From Bradyrhizobium sp. SK17 (GTDB taxonomy: Bacteria > Pseudomonadota > Alphaproteobacteria > Rhizobiales > Xanthobacteraceae): DNA of 64,000 nucleotides. The stretch's first letter is position 1, and each line of letters begins with the position of its first letter. Shown here in pieces: positions 24,975-34,365 of the stretch. A program made the position numbers and the translations under genes. Below the pieces are notes generated by a model. That model worked only from the letters and a program-made list of their open reading frames with translations. It had not been told where the DNA came from and did no database searches. The stretch lies in assembly GCF_002831585.1 (NCBI RefSeq), contig NZ_CP025113.1, positions 6,277,001 through 6,341,000 on the forward strand, read 5' to 3'.

Positions 24975-26291
24975 GTGGCCGCTTCCGCAGTCCAATATCT
25001 CCGCTCGCGAACCGTTACGAAGGCGAGATTTTTGCTTACCAACATCCGATTCCACACGGTTGTCAGCAGCCGCACATTGATATCGCTCTCGATCATGTGC
25101 CTGCGCGGGATTTCGCTCGTGGCGAAATTCGCGCTCACGCTGTTCATCGCGCGGTTTATCGGCCTGCCGACGGTTGGTGTGTACGGGCTGATCGCTGGTA
25201 TGGCCGTTGTGTTTCCGGTTGTTGCCAGCCTGGGACTGATCCGCACCTTGAGCCGCAACGCGGTTTCCCAACATCTCGATGAGGTCGTATCCACGCTGCG
25301 CCGATATTGGCGAATCCAGGCAGCCATCTATGGAATAATCTGCGTCATTGCATTGGGCGTCGGGATCTACCTCGACCAGGTTGCGCTGACGATGATCGTG
25401 GTCGCCATCGTTTTCCTTGAGCACGTCAATGGCGACCTTTTCGTTCTGTTGAACCACCTTTTGCAGCCGGGCCTCGCCAATGTGCTCATGTTCGTGCGAA
25501 CGGCCGGATGGATCTCCGCCTTCATCGCCCTCGCCTTCCTGTTTCCAACGCTGCGCGATCTCGACACCCTGCTCGGATTCTGGATCGGGGGCGGCATTCT
25601 CGCGATCATCGGCTTTGCGATAGCCACTCGACACTGGTCCTGGTTCCGGCCTGGCGCAGCGCCGCAACACAAGGATTGGCTATCCCGCGATTTCAAGGCT
25701 TCGCGCATTCTGTACGTCAACGACATTGCCAACACGGTTGCGCAATACACCGATCGCTATCTGGTCGGCCTGTTCATCGGACTCGAATTCACCGGCATCT
25801 ACGTGGTCTTCTGGTCGATCGGCAATGCGCTGAGCAATCTCGTCGACACCGGCGTCATCCAGCTATCCGGTCCGAAGCTCATTGGCGCACATGCACGCCG
25901 CGACGGAACGTTCTGGAACGTGTATCGAGGCCTCCTCGTCGAGACCGTGACTATCTCGGTCGCGATTGCCGTCGCTGCGGGGCTGCTGGTCCATTTTGCC
26001 ATTCCTTACTTGCAGCGCCCGCAGCTGGCCGATTGGCTTCCCGTGTTGTGGCTGATCCTGTTGGCGTTTGTGCTGCGCATGTTCTACGAGGTGCAGGGAA
26101 GCGTCTTCTACAGCCGTCACAAGGATCAATTGACCTTGTTCAGCGGACTGTTCGTGATTGGCCTCTCGCTCGGCACCAACATTGTCTTGATCCCGCTTTT
26201 CGGGCTGTACGGTGCCGCGATTGCGATCGTCGTCTCGTATCTTGTGGGCGCGATAGTTCGTTCTCTCGTGATCGCGAAATACTTCCGATGA
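24975..26291 (+). CDS. Wzx-type polysaccharide flippase
   Basis: This 438-residue multidrug/oligosaccharide-lipid/polysaccharide (MOP) superfamily protein has about twelve to fourteen hydrophobic segments. The N-terminal part (SLSIMCLRGISLVAKFALT, then FIARFIGLPTVGVYGLIAG) has the family look, and later segments include YLVGLFIGLEFTGIYVVFWS and IPLFGLYGAAIAIVVSYLVG. It should flip undecaprenyl-linked repeat units to the periplasm for the Wzy-like polymerase. The start is a GTG at 24975 with only a weak ribosome site, which fits coupling to the preceding gene. The next gene overlaps by ATGA. Confidence 0.87.
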   Translation: MAASAVQYLRSRTVTKARFLLTNIRFHTVVSSRTLISLSIMCLRGISLVAKFALTLFIARFIGLPTVGVYGLIAGMAVVFPVVASLGLIRTLSRNAVSQHLDEVVSTLRRYWRIQAAIYGIICVIALGVGIYLDQVALTMIVVAIVFLEHVNGDLFVLLNHLLQPGLANVLMFVRTAGWISAFIALAFLFPTLRDLDTLLGFWIGGGILAIIGFAIATRHWSWFRPGAAPQHKDWLSRDFKASRILYVNDIANTVAQYTDRYLVGLFIGLEFTGIYVVFWSIGNALSNLVDTGVIQLSGPKLIGAHARRDGTFWNVYRGLLVETVTISVAIAVAAGLLVHFAIPYLQRPQLADWLPVLWLILLAFVLRMFYEVQGSVFYSRHKDQLTLFSGLFVIGLSLGTNIVLIPLFGLYGAAIAIVVSYLVGAIVRSLVIAKYFR

Positions 26292-27484
26292 CCGGTCAAT
26301 CCTACATCCCGATATCGGAACTCAGTGCCGACGCCCGGCCGCCCGACATCGCGCTGTTTCTCCCGACGCTCTACAGCGGTGGGGCCGAGCGCGTGCAGCT
26401 CAACCTCGCGGATTATTTTGTCGGCCGCGGATTGCGGGTCGATCTCGTCGTTTGCAAATATTTCGGCTCGCTGAAGGATCAGGTCCCGGGAGGCGTCCGG
26501 CTCATCAGCCTGGAATCCCGAAAGGTCATGTTCAGTGTACCAGCCTATCTGCGCTACTTGCGGACCGCGCGTCCGCCAACCGTACTCAGTTCGGTTGAGA
26601 ACGCGAATATCGTTTCGTGTGTCGGGAAGCTGCTGAGTTCCAGTCGCCATCAATTGGTCGTGCGTCTCGACAATTCGCTCCTCGAGCAAGGTTCGCTGCC
26701 GATTCAGCTGCATCGCACGTCAATGCTGGCTGCGATCGCGTCGACCTTTCACGCGGCAGACGCGTTCGTAGCGGTATCGAGTGGCCTGAAGCGACAGCTC
26801 AGTCGTCTGCCCGGCCTGAGAAACAAGCCAATCCACCTGATCTACAATCCGATCATTCACAAGGGATTTGACGCCAAGCTTGCTGCCAAGCCCGCGCTTC
26901 CCTCGGCGATCGGCCCTGGAGAGCCATTTATCCTCGCAGTCGGCCGCTTACACAGGCAAAAGGGATATGCTTCCCTGCTGCGCGCGTTTGCGCTCGTCGT
27001 TCGACGCAAGCCTGCGCATCTGGTCATCCTGGGCGAAGGCGGTGACCGCGACAAACTGCAAGACCTGGCGAACTCACTCGGCATTTCCGACCGCGTCCAT
27101 TTCCTCGGATACTCTCCCAATCCACTCGCCTACATGCGAGGCGCTGACGTGTTTGTCCTGTCGTCGATCGCGGAAGGCTTCGGCAACGTGATCGTCGAGG
27201 CCCTCGCCTCCGGCACACCGGTGATCAGCACCGACTGTCCGCATGGCCCCAGCGAGATTCTTGCCGGAGGACGATACGGTACACTCGTTCGCGTTGGCGA
27301 CGACGCTCAGATGGCGCAAGCCATCATCGAAACAATCAGCAGCTCCAAGCAACCGATGCCGGAGGATCTGGATGAGCATCTCAAGCGCTTCACGATCGAG
27401 ACGATCGGCGAGCGTTACCTCGACTGCCTGGGGCTCGAATCCCGGCCACCGAAAGCCGCGTCGCCACAAGCTGTCAGCGCGTAG
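26288..27484 (+). CDS. Family 4 glycosyltransferase
   Basis: This 398-residue GT-B enzyme starts at the ATG at 26288, overlapping the flippase stop. The N-terminal domain begins DIALFLPTLYSGGAERVQLN, a pattern shared with GalNAc- and glucosyl-transferases of capsule loci. The donor domain has FILAVGRLHRQKGYASLLRA and the EX7E motif in EGFGNVIVEALASGTPVIST, then CPHGPSEILAGGRYG. CPxGPxEIL is typical of the group related to PglJ/WbnH. It provides a second transfer step for the same repeat unit. Confidence 0.92.
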   Translation: MTGQSYIPISELSADARPPDIALFLPTLYSGGAERVQLNLADYFVGRGLRVDLVVCKYFGSLKDQVPGGVRLISLESRKVMFSVPAYLRYLRTARPPTVLSSVENANIVSCVGKLLSSSRHQLVVRLDNSLLEQGSLPIQLHRTSMLAAIASTFHAADAFVAVSSGLKRQLSRLPGLRNKPIHLIYNPIIHKGFDAKLAAKPALPSAIGPGEPFILAVGRLHRQKGYASLLRAFALVVRRKPAHLVILGEGGDRDKLQDLANSLGISDRVHFLGYSPNPLAYMRGADVFVLSSIAEGFGNVIVEALASGTPVISTDCPHGPSEILAGGRYGTLVRVGDDAQMAQAIIETISSSKQPMPEDLDEHLKRFTIETIGERYLDCLGLESRPPKAASPQAVSA

Positions 27485-27621
27485 ATCTCCGCGCGCCATT
27501 TCCAGTAGCTCGCCAGTCACCGGGCCGCACGCGGATTCTTCGTGCAGCTTCCGAACTGCGCAAGCCGCAGCGACGACCAGATCCAACGGTGATTTCAGCC
27601 CCAAGGCGCCCCTTCACCCCG

Positions 27622-28800
27622 ATGTCTAGTTCCACGACGCCAAACAGCGCCCACATCGCGATTGTCGGTGCCGGCTTTTGCGGCGCGCTGGCGGCGGTCG
27701 TCCTGGCGCGGGCAGGCCATCGGGTCACACTCATTGATCGTCATTCCGTCTATCCAAAGCAATTTCGTGTCGAAAAATTCGCAGGTGGACAGATTGAGCT
27801 GATGCGCAAACTGGGCATCTTCAAAGCAATCGCCGAAGCTTCGACCCCGTTCAAGGACATCGCCAACGTCCGCGCAGGTCGCATCGTCGACCGCACGCCC
27901 AATCAGCATTACGGAATCCTGTACGAGGAGATCGTGCGGGTCGTGCGCGCGCAACTGCCATCTTCCGTTGCTTTCATCATCGACGACGTGACGGCCCTCA
28001 AGACCGGGCCGCAGAAGCAGGAGGTCGTGCTGTCGAGCGGCCAGGCGCTCTCGGTGGATCTCGTTCTTCTTGCGACCGGAATGAATGGCGCGCTTGCCCA
28101 CAGGCTGGGTATCGGTCAACACATGGTGGCGGAAGGCCATTCGATATCCTTCGGCTTCACCATCCCAGCCGAACCTGGGCTGACATTCAATGCGCTCACT
28201 TGCTACGGTAGCGGCGCGACCAATCGGATCGACTACCTCAGTCTTTTCCCGATCGGCGACACGCTCCGGGCCAACCTCTTCACTTATCTCGACCAACGCG
28301 ATCCGTGGATCCGCGAACTGCGGCGAAACCCGTCGACGAGCCTGGGCGACTCGATGCCGGGCCTCGCCGCCTATCTCAGGCCGTATGATCCGGTCGACGG
28401 GGTTCAAAACTGGACGATGAATCTGATGACGGCCGCAAGTGTGAGCCAGGACGGCATTGTGTTGATCGGAGACGCCTACCAAACGTCCTGCCCCGCCACA
28501 GGCATGGGCGTGACGCGGTTGCTAAACGACGTTGATCGACTTTGTAATGTGCATATCCCCCGATGGCTCACAACGCCCGGAATGGCGAAGGAGAAGATCG
28601 CGAGGTTTTACGACGATCCGGTCAAGCAGGACGTCGATACGCAAGCCATCCGGATGGCTCACTTCAGGCGGTCCTTGATCACGGATCGATCGCTACAATG
28701 GCGATTTCGTCGTCAGGAGCATTTCATGCGGCGACGATTCCTCGATCTGGTGCACCGCGTGAGGTTCAAGGATACATCTGGCTCGCGAGCCCGGTCATGA
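27622..28800 (+). CDS. FAD-dependent monooxygenase/oxidoreductase
   Basis: This protein of 392 residues has a Rossmann FAD site at the start (HIAIVGAGFCGALAAVVLARAG) and the second flavin-binding block near the end (VLIGDAYQTSCPATGMG, then VTRLLNDVDRL). Both are typical of PHBH-fold monooxygenases and related halogenases or reductases. I use the ATG at 27622; the GTG at 27589 has no better ribosome site. It follows the last glycosyltransferase by 137 bp, on the same strand. Modification of a lipid or secondary product is possible, but there is no direct link to exopolysaccharide synthesis. It is convergent with the importer ATPase. Confidence 0.8.
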   Translation: MSSSTTPNSAHIAIVGAGFCGALAAVVLARAGHRVTLIDRHSVYPKQFRVEKFAGGQIELMRKLGIFKAIAEASTPFKDIANVRAGRIVDRTPNQHYGILYEEIVRVVRAQLPSSVAFIIDDVTALKTGPQKQEVVLSSGQALSVDLVLLATGMNGALAHRLGIGQHMVAEGHSISFGFTIPAEPGLTFNALTCYGSGATNRIDYLSLFPIGDTLRANLFTYLDQRDPWIRELRRNPSTSLGDSMPGLAAYLRPYDPVDGVQNWTMNLMTAASVSQDGIVLIGDAYQTSCPATGMGVTRLLNDVDRLCNVHIPRWLTTPGMAKEKIARFYDDPVKQDVDTQAIRMAHFRRSLITDRSLQWRFRRQEHFMRRRFLDLVHRVRFKDTSGSRARS

Positions 28801-28856
28801 GTGCGACGTCCGCAATGCTTGCGGCATGGCAGGGCAGCGATCTCGAGCGCCGCGAG

Positions 28857-29948
28857 TCAGAGGATCGCCCTGCCCGACGCTTTCTCGAACAGATGGGTTC
28901 GCTGGAGATCGAGAGCCACGTCGATGAAATGATCCGGCTCGGCGGCTACGCCGACCTGCATCTGCGCGGTGAACGGATGGGCACCGACGGTCCCGATCAC
29001 GAGCGTATGCGGTCCCAACGGCTCGACATCCTTGACCATCATGCGCACGAACGAGCCCTCAGGGGCGTCTTGCCGCAACACGTGATCGGGGCGGACGCCG
29101 AGCACGACGGGCTTGCCGATATGGCCCGCATAGGCCGCCTCACGCGACTTCGGCACTCTCAACACCGTGCCTGACGGCTCGGTGAAGGTGAACGCGCCAT
29201 CGCGACCGACGATCTCGCCATCGATGAAGTTCATACTGGGTGCCCCCATGAAGCCCGCGACGAAGAGGTTGTTGGGTCTCTCGTAAATCGTGATCGGATC
29301 CGCCGCCTGCTCGATCCGGCCCTTGTTCATCACCACGACGCGGTCGGCCATGGTCATGGCTTCGACCTGGTCGTGCGTGACGTAGACGATCGTCTTGGCA
29401 AGGCGGCGGTGCAGCGCCTTGATCTCGGTCCGCATCTCGATGCGAAGCTTGGCGTCGAGATTGGACAATGGCTCATCGAACAGGAAGACGTCCGGACTGC
29501 GCACGATGGCACGGCCGATCGCCACGCGCTGGCGCTGCCCGCCGGAGAGCTGCTTGGGCCGACGGTCGAGATATTGCTCGAGGTCGAGGACGCGCGCGAC
29601 GTCGCTCACGGCCTTTGCGATGCTGGCGCGCGTCTCACCACGCACCTTCATGCCGTAGCCGATGTTCTCCCCGACGGTCATGTGTGGATAGAGCGCGTAG
29701 TTCTGGAACACCATCGCGCAATTGCGCAGGCCGGGGCGCAACTGCGTCACGTCGCGATTGCCGATGCGGATGGTTCCGCTGGTGACGGCCTCCAGCCCCG
29801 CGATCATGCGCAATGTCGTGGTCTTGCCGCAGCCGGACGGGCCGACCAGCACGACAAATTCCTCGTCGGCCACGTTGAGGTCGAGCCCCTCGATGATCTT
29901 GTAGGGCCCGTATGCCTTGCTGACGTTCTCGATCTCGACGTGCGCCAT
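28857..29948 (-). CDS. CUT1 sugar ABC importer ATPase (MalK/UgpC type)
   Basis: This 363-residue ATPase has Walker A GPSGCGKTTT, Q-loop VFQNYALYPHMTV, signature LSGGQRQRVAIGRAI, Walker B VFLFDEPLSNLDAKLR and the switch THD. A C-terminal TOBE region follows (for example VVLGVRPDHVL), as in MalK and UgpC. I start it at the ATG at 29948 (MAHVEIENVSKAYG); an upstream frame would overlap the hairpin at 29987. It is the last gene of the deoC operon and energises the two CUT1 permeases. Confidence 0.94.
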   Translation of the reverse strand: MAHVEIENVSKAYGPYKIIEGLDLNVADEEFVVLVGPSGCGKTTTLRMIAGLEAVTSGTIRIGNRDVTQLRPGLRNCAMVFQNYALYPHMTVGENIGYGMKVRGETRASIAKAVSDVARVLDLEQYLDRRPKQLSGGQRQRVAIGRAIVRSPDVFLFDEPLSNLDAKLRIEMRTEIKALHRRLAKTIVYVTHDQVEAMTMADRVVVMNKGRIEQAADPITIYERPNNLFVAGFMGAPSMNFIDGEIVGRDGAFTFTEPSGTVLRVPKSREAAYAGHIGKPVVLGVRPDHVLRQDAPEGSFVRMMVKDVEPLGPHTLVIGTVGAHPFTAQMQVGVAAEPDHFIDVALDLQRTHLFEKASGRAIL

Positions 29949-29986
29949 GGAATCCTGTTTCCGCCCCTTCATCGACGGCAAGTAAA

Positions 29987-30018
29987 GTCCCGGATGACAT
30001 GCGTGCATCATCCGGGAC
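29987..30018 (-). repeat. Intercistronic stem-loop between binding protein and ATPase genes
   Basis: The arms GTCCCGGATGA (29987-29997) and TCATCCGGGAC (30008-30018) form an 11-bp perfect stem with a 10-base loop. The loop holds a further partial pairing. It starts 15 bp after the stop of the binding-protein gene and has no following U-tract in the reading direction. A processing or mRNA-stabilising hairpin is likelier than a full terminator, which would raise binding-protein levels over the ATPase as in other importer operons. Confidence 0.65.
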
Positions 30019-30032
30019 GTCTCACGGGAGAG

Positions 30033-31493
30033 CTAGTTCTTGGGCGGCAGCCCCATCGCTGCGCGATAGGCCGCGAGCTGCTTGGCGCGACCGAACTCGT
30101 CCGTCAGCCGATTCCACTCCTTGGCCATCGCGTCGAGCGCCGCCTGCGGCGTGGTCTGACCGGCCAGCGCCTTGCCGAGCTCGATCTCCACCACCTCGGT
30201 GTAGGAGAAATAGCCGGGCAGACGCATGTCGAGCGCGACGTTCTTGGCATTGATGGAATCCGATTGCGCGCCAAGATACTCCTTGGCCTCCTCGGGCGTG
30301 AAGATCTTGCTCCACAGTTGCAGATTGGCGGTGTGCGATTTGCGATAGGGGTTGACGCCGCTGCCGCCGGTGATCGCCGCCTGCCCCGACACATCAGGAC
30401 TGGTCAGCGTCTTGACGAAGTCCCACGCCGCCTGCTGGTTCTTGCCGGCCTTCGGCACGGCGATCTGCCAGCCGCCGAACGCCATGAACGGGGCCGGAAG
30501 CACGCTGGGGAATTTGTCCCACTTCTTGGTCTTGGCGTTCCAGATCTCGTCCGAGCCGGGCAGCATCGCCGAGCCGACCTTGCCCGAGATCTTCGACTGT
30601 TTCGGATCGGCCGCGATGACGCCCGTGTCGCCCCAGCCGATCGATTCCGCGACCTGGCCGCCGGCGACCGCTGCATTCACCTCGCCGAACGAGAAGTTCA
30701 GCGCGTTCGGCGGCCCGAGCTTCGATGCCCTGATATACTCCTCGAGCCCCTTCACCCAGCCCGGATTGTTGATCTGCGCGTCCATCGTCTCGGGGTCGAA
30801 GAACATCGCGCCGGGATAGTTCGGATTGTTGGTGTAGGCCGCCGCATGGCTGAAGAAGAACCAGAATTGCTGGCCGCCGCGGCGGAACGCTTCCGCCGTT
30901 CCCCACAGCCCCTTGTCGGGCCGCTGGAAAAACTCCGCGATGTCGAGATACTGCTTCCAGGTCTTCGGCGGCGCGAGGTCGTAGCCGTACTTGGCCTTGA
31001 AGGCGTCCTTTTCCTTGGGATCGCTGAACAGGTCGGTGCGGTAGGTATAGGTATGCACGTCGCCGTCCATCGACTGCGAGTAGATCTTGCCTTCCCACAC
31101 CATCAGGCGTTCGCGATAGGCCGGCTCGATATCGTCCCAATCCTTGCCGGACTGCATCTCCTTCGGCATCTCGCTCAGATACGGCACGAAGTCGGGTAGC
31201 CAGGCCGGCGCGAAGCTGACGAGGTCGAACGTCGCATCCGACGCCGTCAGCGACGTCGCAATCTTCGGGTAGAGCTCGGACCAGGGAAACTCAACGACAT
31301 TGACCTTGCCGCAGGTCTTCTTGGCCCATTCGTCGGCGCCGAGCTTGAGCGCAGAGGCAATATACGGACCGGTCTGCGACGCCACAGTCAGGGTGACGCC
31401 GGTGTAATCCGGGCTACAGGCAGCGTGCGTCTGGCTCGCGGCGCAGGCCATCGCGAGCGAGGTGGTCAACATCAAGAACGTCCGTCGCAACAT
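30033..31493 (-). CDS. CUT1 sugar ABC importer substrate-binding protein
   Basis: This 486-residue extracellular binding protein (SBP_bac_1 type, as in MalE and UgpB) has a signal peptide, LMLTTSLAMACAASQTHA, cleaved before ACSPDY. The body includes VTLTVASQTGPYIASALKLG, FDLVSFAPAWLPDFVPYL and EEYIRASKLGPPNALNFSFG. The ATG at 31493 has GGGAGGA upstream. It feeds the permeases encoded just upstream in the operon. Its place downstream of deoC, a mutarotase and a sugar kinase points to a pentose, deoxypentose or nucleoside-derived ligand. Confidence 0.92.
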   Translation of the reverse strand: MLRRTFLMLTTSLAMACAASQTHAACSPDYTGVTLTVASQTGPYIASALKLGADEWAKKTCGKVNVVEFPWSELYPKIATSLTASDATFDLVSFAPAWLPDFVPYLSEMPKEMQSGKDWDDIEPAYRERLMVWEGKIYSQSMDGDVHTYTYRTDLFSDPKEKDAFKAKYGYDLAPPKTWKQYLDIAEFFQRPDKGLWGTAEAFRRGGQQFWFFFSHAAAYTNNPNYPGAMFFDPETMDAQINNPGWVKGLEEYIRASKLGPPNALNFSFGEVNAAVAGGQVAESIGWGDTGVIAADPKQSKISGKVGSAMLPGSDEIWNAKTKKWDKFPSVLPAPFMAFGGWQIAVPKAGKNQQAAWDFVKTLTSPDVSGQAAITGGSGVNPYRKSHTANLQLWSKIFTPEEAKEYLGAQSDSINAKNVALDMRLPGYFSYTEVVEIELGKALAGQTTPQAALDAMAKEWNRLTDEFGRAKQLAAYRAAMGLPPKN

Positions 31494-31520
31494 CGTCTAG
31501 TCCTCCCTATAGAGTTTTTG

Positions 31521-32558
31521 CTATTTGATGGCCCCGAGCAGCAGGCCCGACCGCATCATCCGGCTGAGCAGGCCCGCCATGATCATCATCGGAACGATGG
31601 CGACGAGTGCCGCCGCCGAGATCGCCCACCATTCGTCGCCACGCTGGCTGTTCTGTCCCGCCACCAGGATCGGCAGCGTCTGCCATCTGGAATTGGTCAG
31701 GAACAGCGCGAACAGAAACTCGTTCCAGACGAAGGCCAGCGTGATCATGAACGTCGCCAGCAGCCCGTTCATCGACATCGGCACCACGATGCCGACGAAG
31801 ATGCGCCAGCTCGGCACATTGTCGACCATCGCGGCCTCCTCAACCTCGATCGGGATCGCTTCGAAGAAGTCGCGCATCAGCCAGACCACGATCGGCAACG
31901 AGAAGGCGACGTAGCACAGCGTGAGGCCGACATAGCTGTCGATCAGCTGGAAACCGAGCCGGCCGATCTCGCTGTAAAGCAGATACAGCGCGAACGCCGT
32001 GACGATCGGCGGGAACATGCGCTGGCTGACAAACCAGAACAGGATGTCCTCGTTGCCGAGGATCGGCCCGGGCAATGGCAGCCGGTTGATCGCGACGGCA
32101 ATGCAGAGCGCGATCGGAAACGCGAGCAGCAGCGCCTGCGGCCGGGTGAAGCCGAACTGGTTGTTGAACACGAGGTAACCGCCGAGCGCGAGCAGAAAGA
32201 ACGCCAGCCCAGAGCCAAGCCGAACCTTGAATTCAAACCGCACCAGCGCATAGGCCGCCATCGCGCCGATCGCGGTGGCGATCGCCGCCGCCGACAGGCC
32301 CACGATGGTCGAGTTCAGGAAGGTCCGGAAGAACTCGCCGCGGATGCCCTGATAGAGATCGATGAAGGGCTGCAAGGTCGGCGTGAAGTCGACGAACGGA
32401 ATGTAAGTCGGCCCGCCGACGACGCCCGGCGGCGTCTTGAATGCGGTCACCACCACCCAATAAAGCGGAAACACCGTGATCAGGCACCAGGCGAGCACGC
32501 CGAGCGCGACCAGGCGGCGGCTCCATGGCGACAGTCCGGTTAGGCCCTGCCCGCTCAT
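31521..32558 (-). CDS. CUT1 sugar ABC importer permease (MalG-like)
   Basis: This 345-residue inner-membrane permease has about eight hydrophobic segments, more than the usual six for MalG-type proteins. The extra segments lie around LGSGLAFFLLALGGYLVFNN and PQALLLAFPIALCIAVAINR. The coupling helix EAA loop reads EVEEAAMVDNVPSWRIFVGI, with conserved EAA and Gly positions. Its ATG at 32558 overlaps the stop of the other permease by four bases. The length, about 60 residues above usual, is worth noting. Confidence 0.9.
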   Translation of the reverse strand: MSGQGLTGLSPWSRRLVALGVLAWCLITVFPLYWVVVTAFKTPPGVVGGPTYIPFVDFTPTLQPFIDLYQGIRGEFFRTFLNSTIVGLSAAAIATAIGAMAAYALVRFEFKVRLGSGLAFFLLALGGYLVFNNQFGFTRPQALLLAFPIALCIAVAINRLPLPGPILGNEDILFWFVSQRMFPPIVTAFALYLLYSEIGRLGFQLIDSYVGLTLCYVAFSLPIVVWLMRDFFEAIPIEVEEAAMVDNVPSWRIFVGIVVPMSMNGLLATFMITLAFVWNEFLFALFLTNSRWQTLPILVAGQNSQRGDEWWAISAAALVAIVPMMIMAGLLSRMMRSGLLLGAIK

Positions 32559-33430
32559 CGGCGTTTCTCCAGATGCGGCCGCAGCAGCGCCAGATAAGTC
32601 ACGCCAATGATCGTGATCGCGATCAGGAACAGGAAACTCAGCGCCGACGTGTAGCCGAGATTGAACTTCTTGAAGCCCTCCTGATAGGCAAACAGCGTCA
32701 GCGTCTCGGTGTCCACGCCCGGTCCGCCGCCCGTCATCACGAACACCGTGTCCATGATCTTGTAGCTCTCGATCAGGCGAATGAAGACGACCGCGGCCGA
32801 GATCGGCAACAGCATCGGAAAGGTGATGCCCCAGAACTGCTGCCAGGCGCTGGCATTCTCGAGCTCGGCGGCCTCATAGACATCTTCGGGAAGCGTTTGC
32901 AGGCCGGCCAGCATCATCAGGATGACGAACGGGGTCCACTGCCAGACCTCGACCGCGATGATGCAGGCGAGTGCCCAATGTCCGTTGGTGAGAAACGGCA
33001 AATTGGCCAGGCCGAATTTCGACAGCAGTTGATTCAGCGGCCCCATCGTCGGGTTGAAGATCATGCGCGCCACCAGCGCGACCGCGACAGGCGCCAGCAG
33101 CATCGGCAGCAGCAGGGCGACGCGAAACAGCCGCTCGCCGGGCACGCGTGCATTCAGCGCCAGCGCGACGCCGAAGCCGATCGCGTATTGCAGCCCGACC
33201 GCGACGAAGGCGATCAGCGTCGTGGTGAAGATCGCGTTCCAGAACCGCGGCTCCTGTAACAGCGTCGTATAATTGCCGAGCCAGACCACGCGCGGCGGGA
33301 TCGGCGGAATCAGCCGATAGCTCAGGAAGCTCGTGGTCAGCGAATAGATCAACGGAAAGATCGAGATCGCCAGCACGACGAGCACCGCCGGCCAGATGAA
33401 GACATGCTTGATCGGATCATTCCGCATCAT
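32555..33430 (-). CDS. CUT1 sugar ABC importer permease (MalF-like)
   Basis: This 291-residue permease has six predicted membrane segments and the family block NPTMGPLNQLLSKFG. The EAA loop is LPEDVYEAAELENASAWQQF. MTGGGPGVDTETLTLFAYQEG is a standard CUT1 landmark. Two adjacent ATG codons (33430 and 33427) could start it; I use the first. It lies 7 bp after the kinase and overlaps the second permease, so all are in one transcript. Confidence 0.92.
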   Translation of the reverse strand: MMRNDPIKHVFIWPAVLVVLAISIFPLIYSLTTSFLSYRLIPPIPPRVVWLGNYTTLLQEPRFWNAIFTTTLIAFVAVGLQYAIGFGVALALNARVPGERLFRVALLLPMLLAPVAVALVARMIFNPTMGPLNQLLSKFGLANLPFLTNGHWALACIIAVEVWQWTPFVILMMLAGLQTLPEDVYEAAELENASAWQQFWGITFPMLLPISAAVVFIRLIESYKIMDTVFVMTGGGPGVDTETLTLFAYQEGFKKFNLGYTSALSFLFLIAITIIGVTYLALLRPHLEKRR

Positions 33431-33437
33431 CGCGCGA

Positions 33438-34361
33438 TCACCCCCTCAGCAGCGCGTCGATCTCCGCGCGCTGCGGCATCGCGGGTGCCGTGCCCGGCCG
33501 GGTCACCGAGATTCCGGCGGTGGCCGAACCGAAGCGCGCGGCTTGAAGCGGATCGGCGCCGTCCGCGAGCGCTGCCGCAAAGCCGCCGACGAACGCATCG
33601 CCCGCACCGGTGGTCTCGACCACCTTGCCGGCGGCAAACGGCGGCACGTGCAGCGAACGATCCCGCGCATGAAACAGCGCGCCGCGCTCGCCGAGCGTGA
33701 TCAGCGCGGTGCCGGCCCCCTTGGCCAACAAGGCATCGCCGGCCCGGCGCGCGCCGGCGAGATCGCTGACGGCGATGCCGGTCAACGCCTCGGCTTCGGT
33801 CTCGTTGGGGACGACATATTCGCAGAGCGCAAACAGGCTGCTATCGAACTTGAGCGCCGGCGCGGGATTGAACACCGTGATGCTGCCGGCCGCGCGCGCG
33901 ATCTCGAGCCCCCTCAATGCGGCATCGACCGGCTGCTCGAGCTGAGTCACGAATACCCTGGAGTCGCGGATGGCATCCGCCACCGCATCGACGTCAGCCG
34001 GACTGATGCCGCCCGCCGCGCCCGGCACCACGATGATCGCGTTGTCGCCGCGCGTCTCGTGAACATAGATGAACGCCGCGCCGGTCGGCGCCTCCGCCGT
34101 TCTCGCCACGCGCGGCCGGATTCCCTCGGCCTCCCAGGTCTTGATCGCAAGCTCGCCGAAGGCATCGCTGCCGATCCGGGAGATGAAGCTCACGCTGGCG
34201 CCGGCCCGCGCCGCCGCGACGGCCTGGTTGGATCCCTTGCCGCCAGGCCCCATGGCGAATCCCGATCCGGCGATGGTCTCACCGATCGCCGGCATGTTGC
34301 CGGCACGGAACGCCAGGTCGACGACGAACACCCCGAGGACAGCGACGCCATGCTTGCCCAT
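33438..34361 (-). CDS. PfkB/ribokinase-family sugar kinase
   Basis: This 307-residue kinase has the N-terminal ribokinase signature MGPGGKGSNQAVAAARAG (about residues 38-55) and the C-terminal signature VETTGAGDAFVGGFAA with catalytic Asp255. NPAPA (165-169) and VPNETEAEALTG (184-195) are ribokinase landmarks. It should phosphorylate the C5 hydroxyl of ribose, deoxyribose or a similar pentose. In the same operon deoC needs 2-deoxyribose 5-phosphate, so deoxyribokinase activity is the attractive inference. The mutarotase gene ends four bases before it. Confidence 0.92.
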   Translation of the reverse strand: MGKHGVAVLGVFVVDLAFRAGNMPAIGETIAGSGFAMGPGGKGSNQAVAAARAGASVSFISRIGSDAFGELAIKTWEAEGIRPRVARTAEAPTGAAFIYVHETRGDNAIIVVPGAAGGISPADVDAVADAIRDSRVFVTQLEQPVDAALRGLEIARAAGSITVFNPAPALKFDSSLFALCEYVVPNETEAEALTGIAVSDLAGARRAGDALLAKGAGTALITLGERGALFHARDRSLHVPPFAAGKVVETTGAGDAFVGGFAAALADGADPLQAARFGSATAGISVTRPGTAPAMPQRAEIDALLRG

Positions 34362-34365
34362 CTCA

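Noticed and set aside
31425..33259. Long plus-strand frames opposite the CUT1 permease genes
   Set aside because: The opposite strand encodes clear permeases with EAA motifs; the plus-strand products are Arg/Asp/His-rich shadows.
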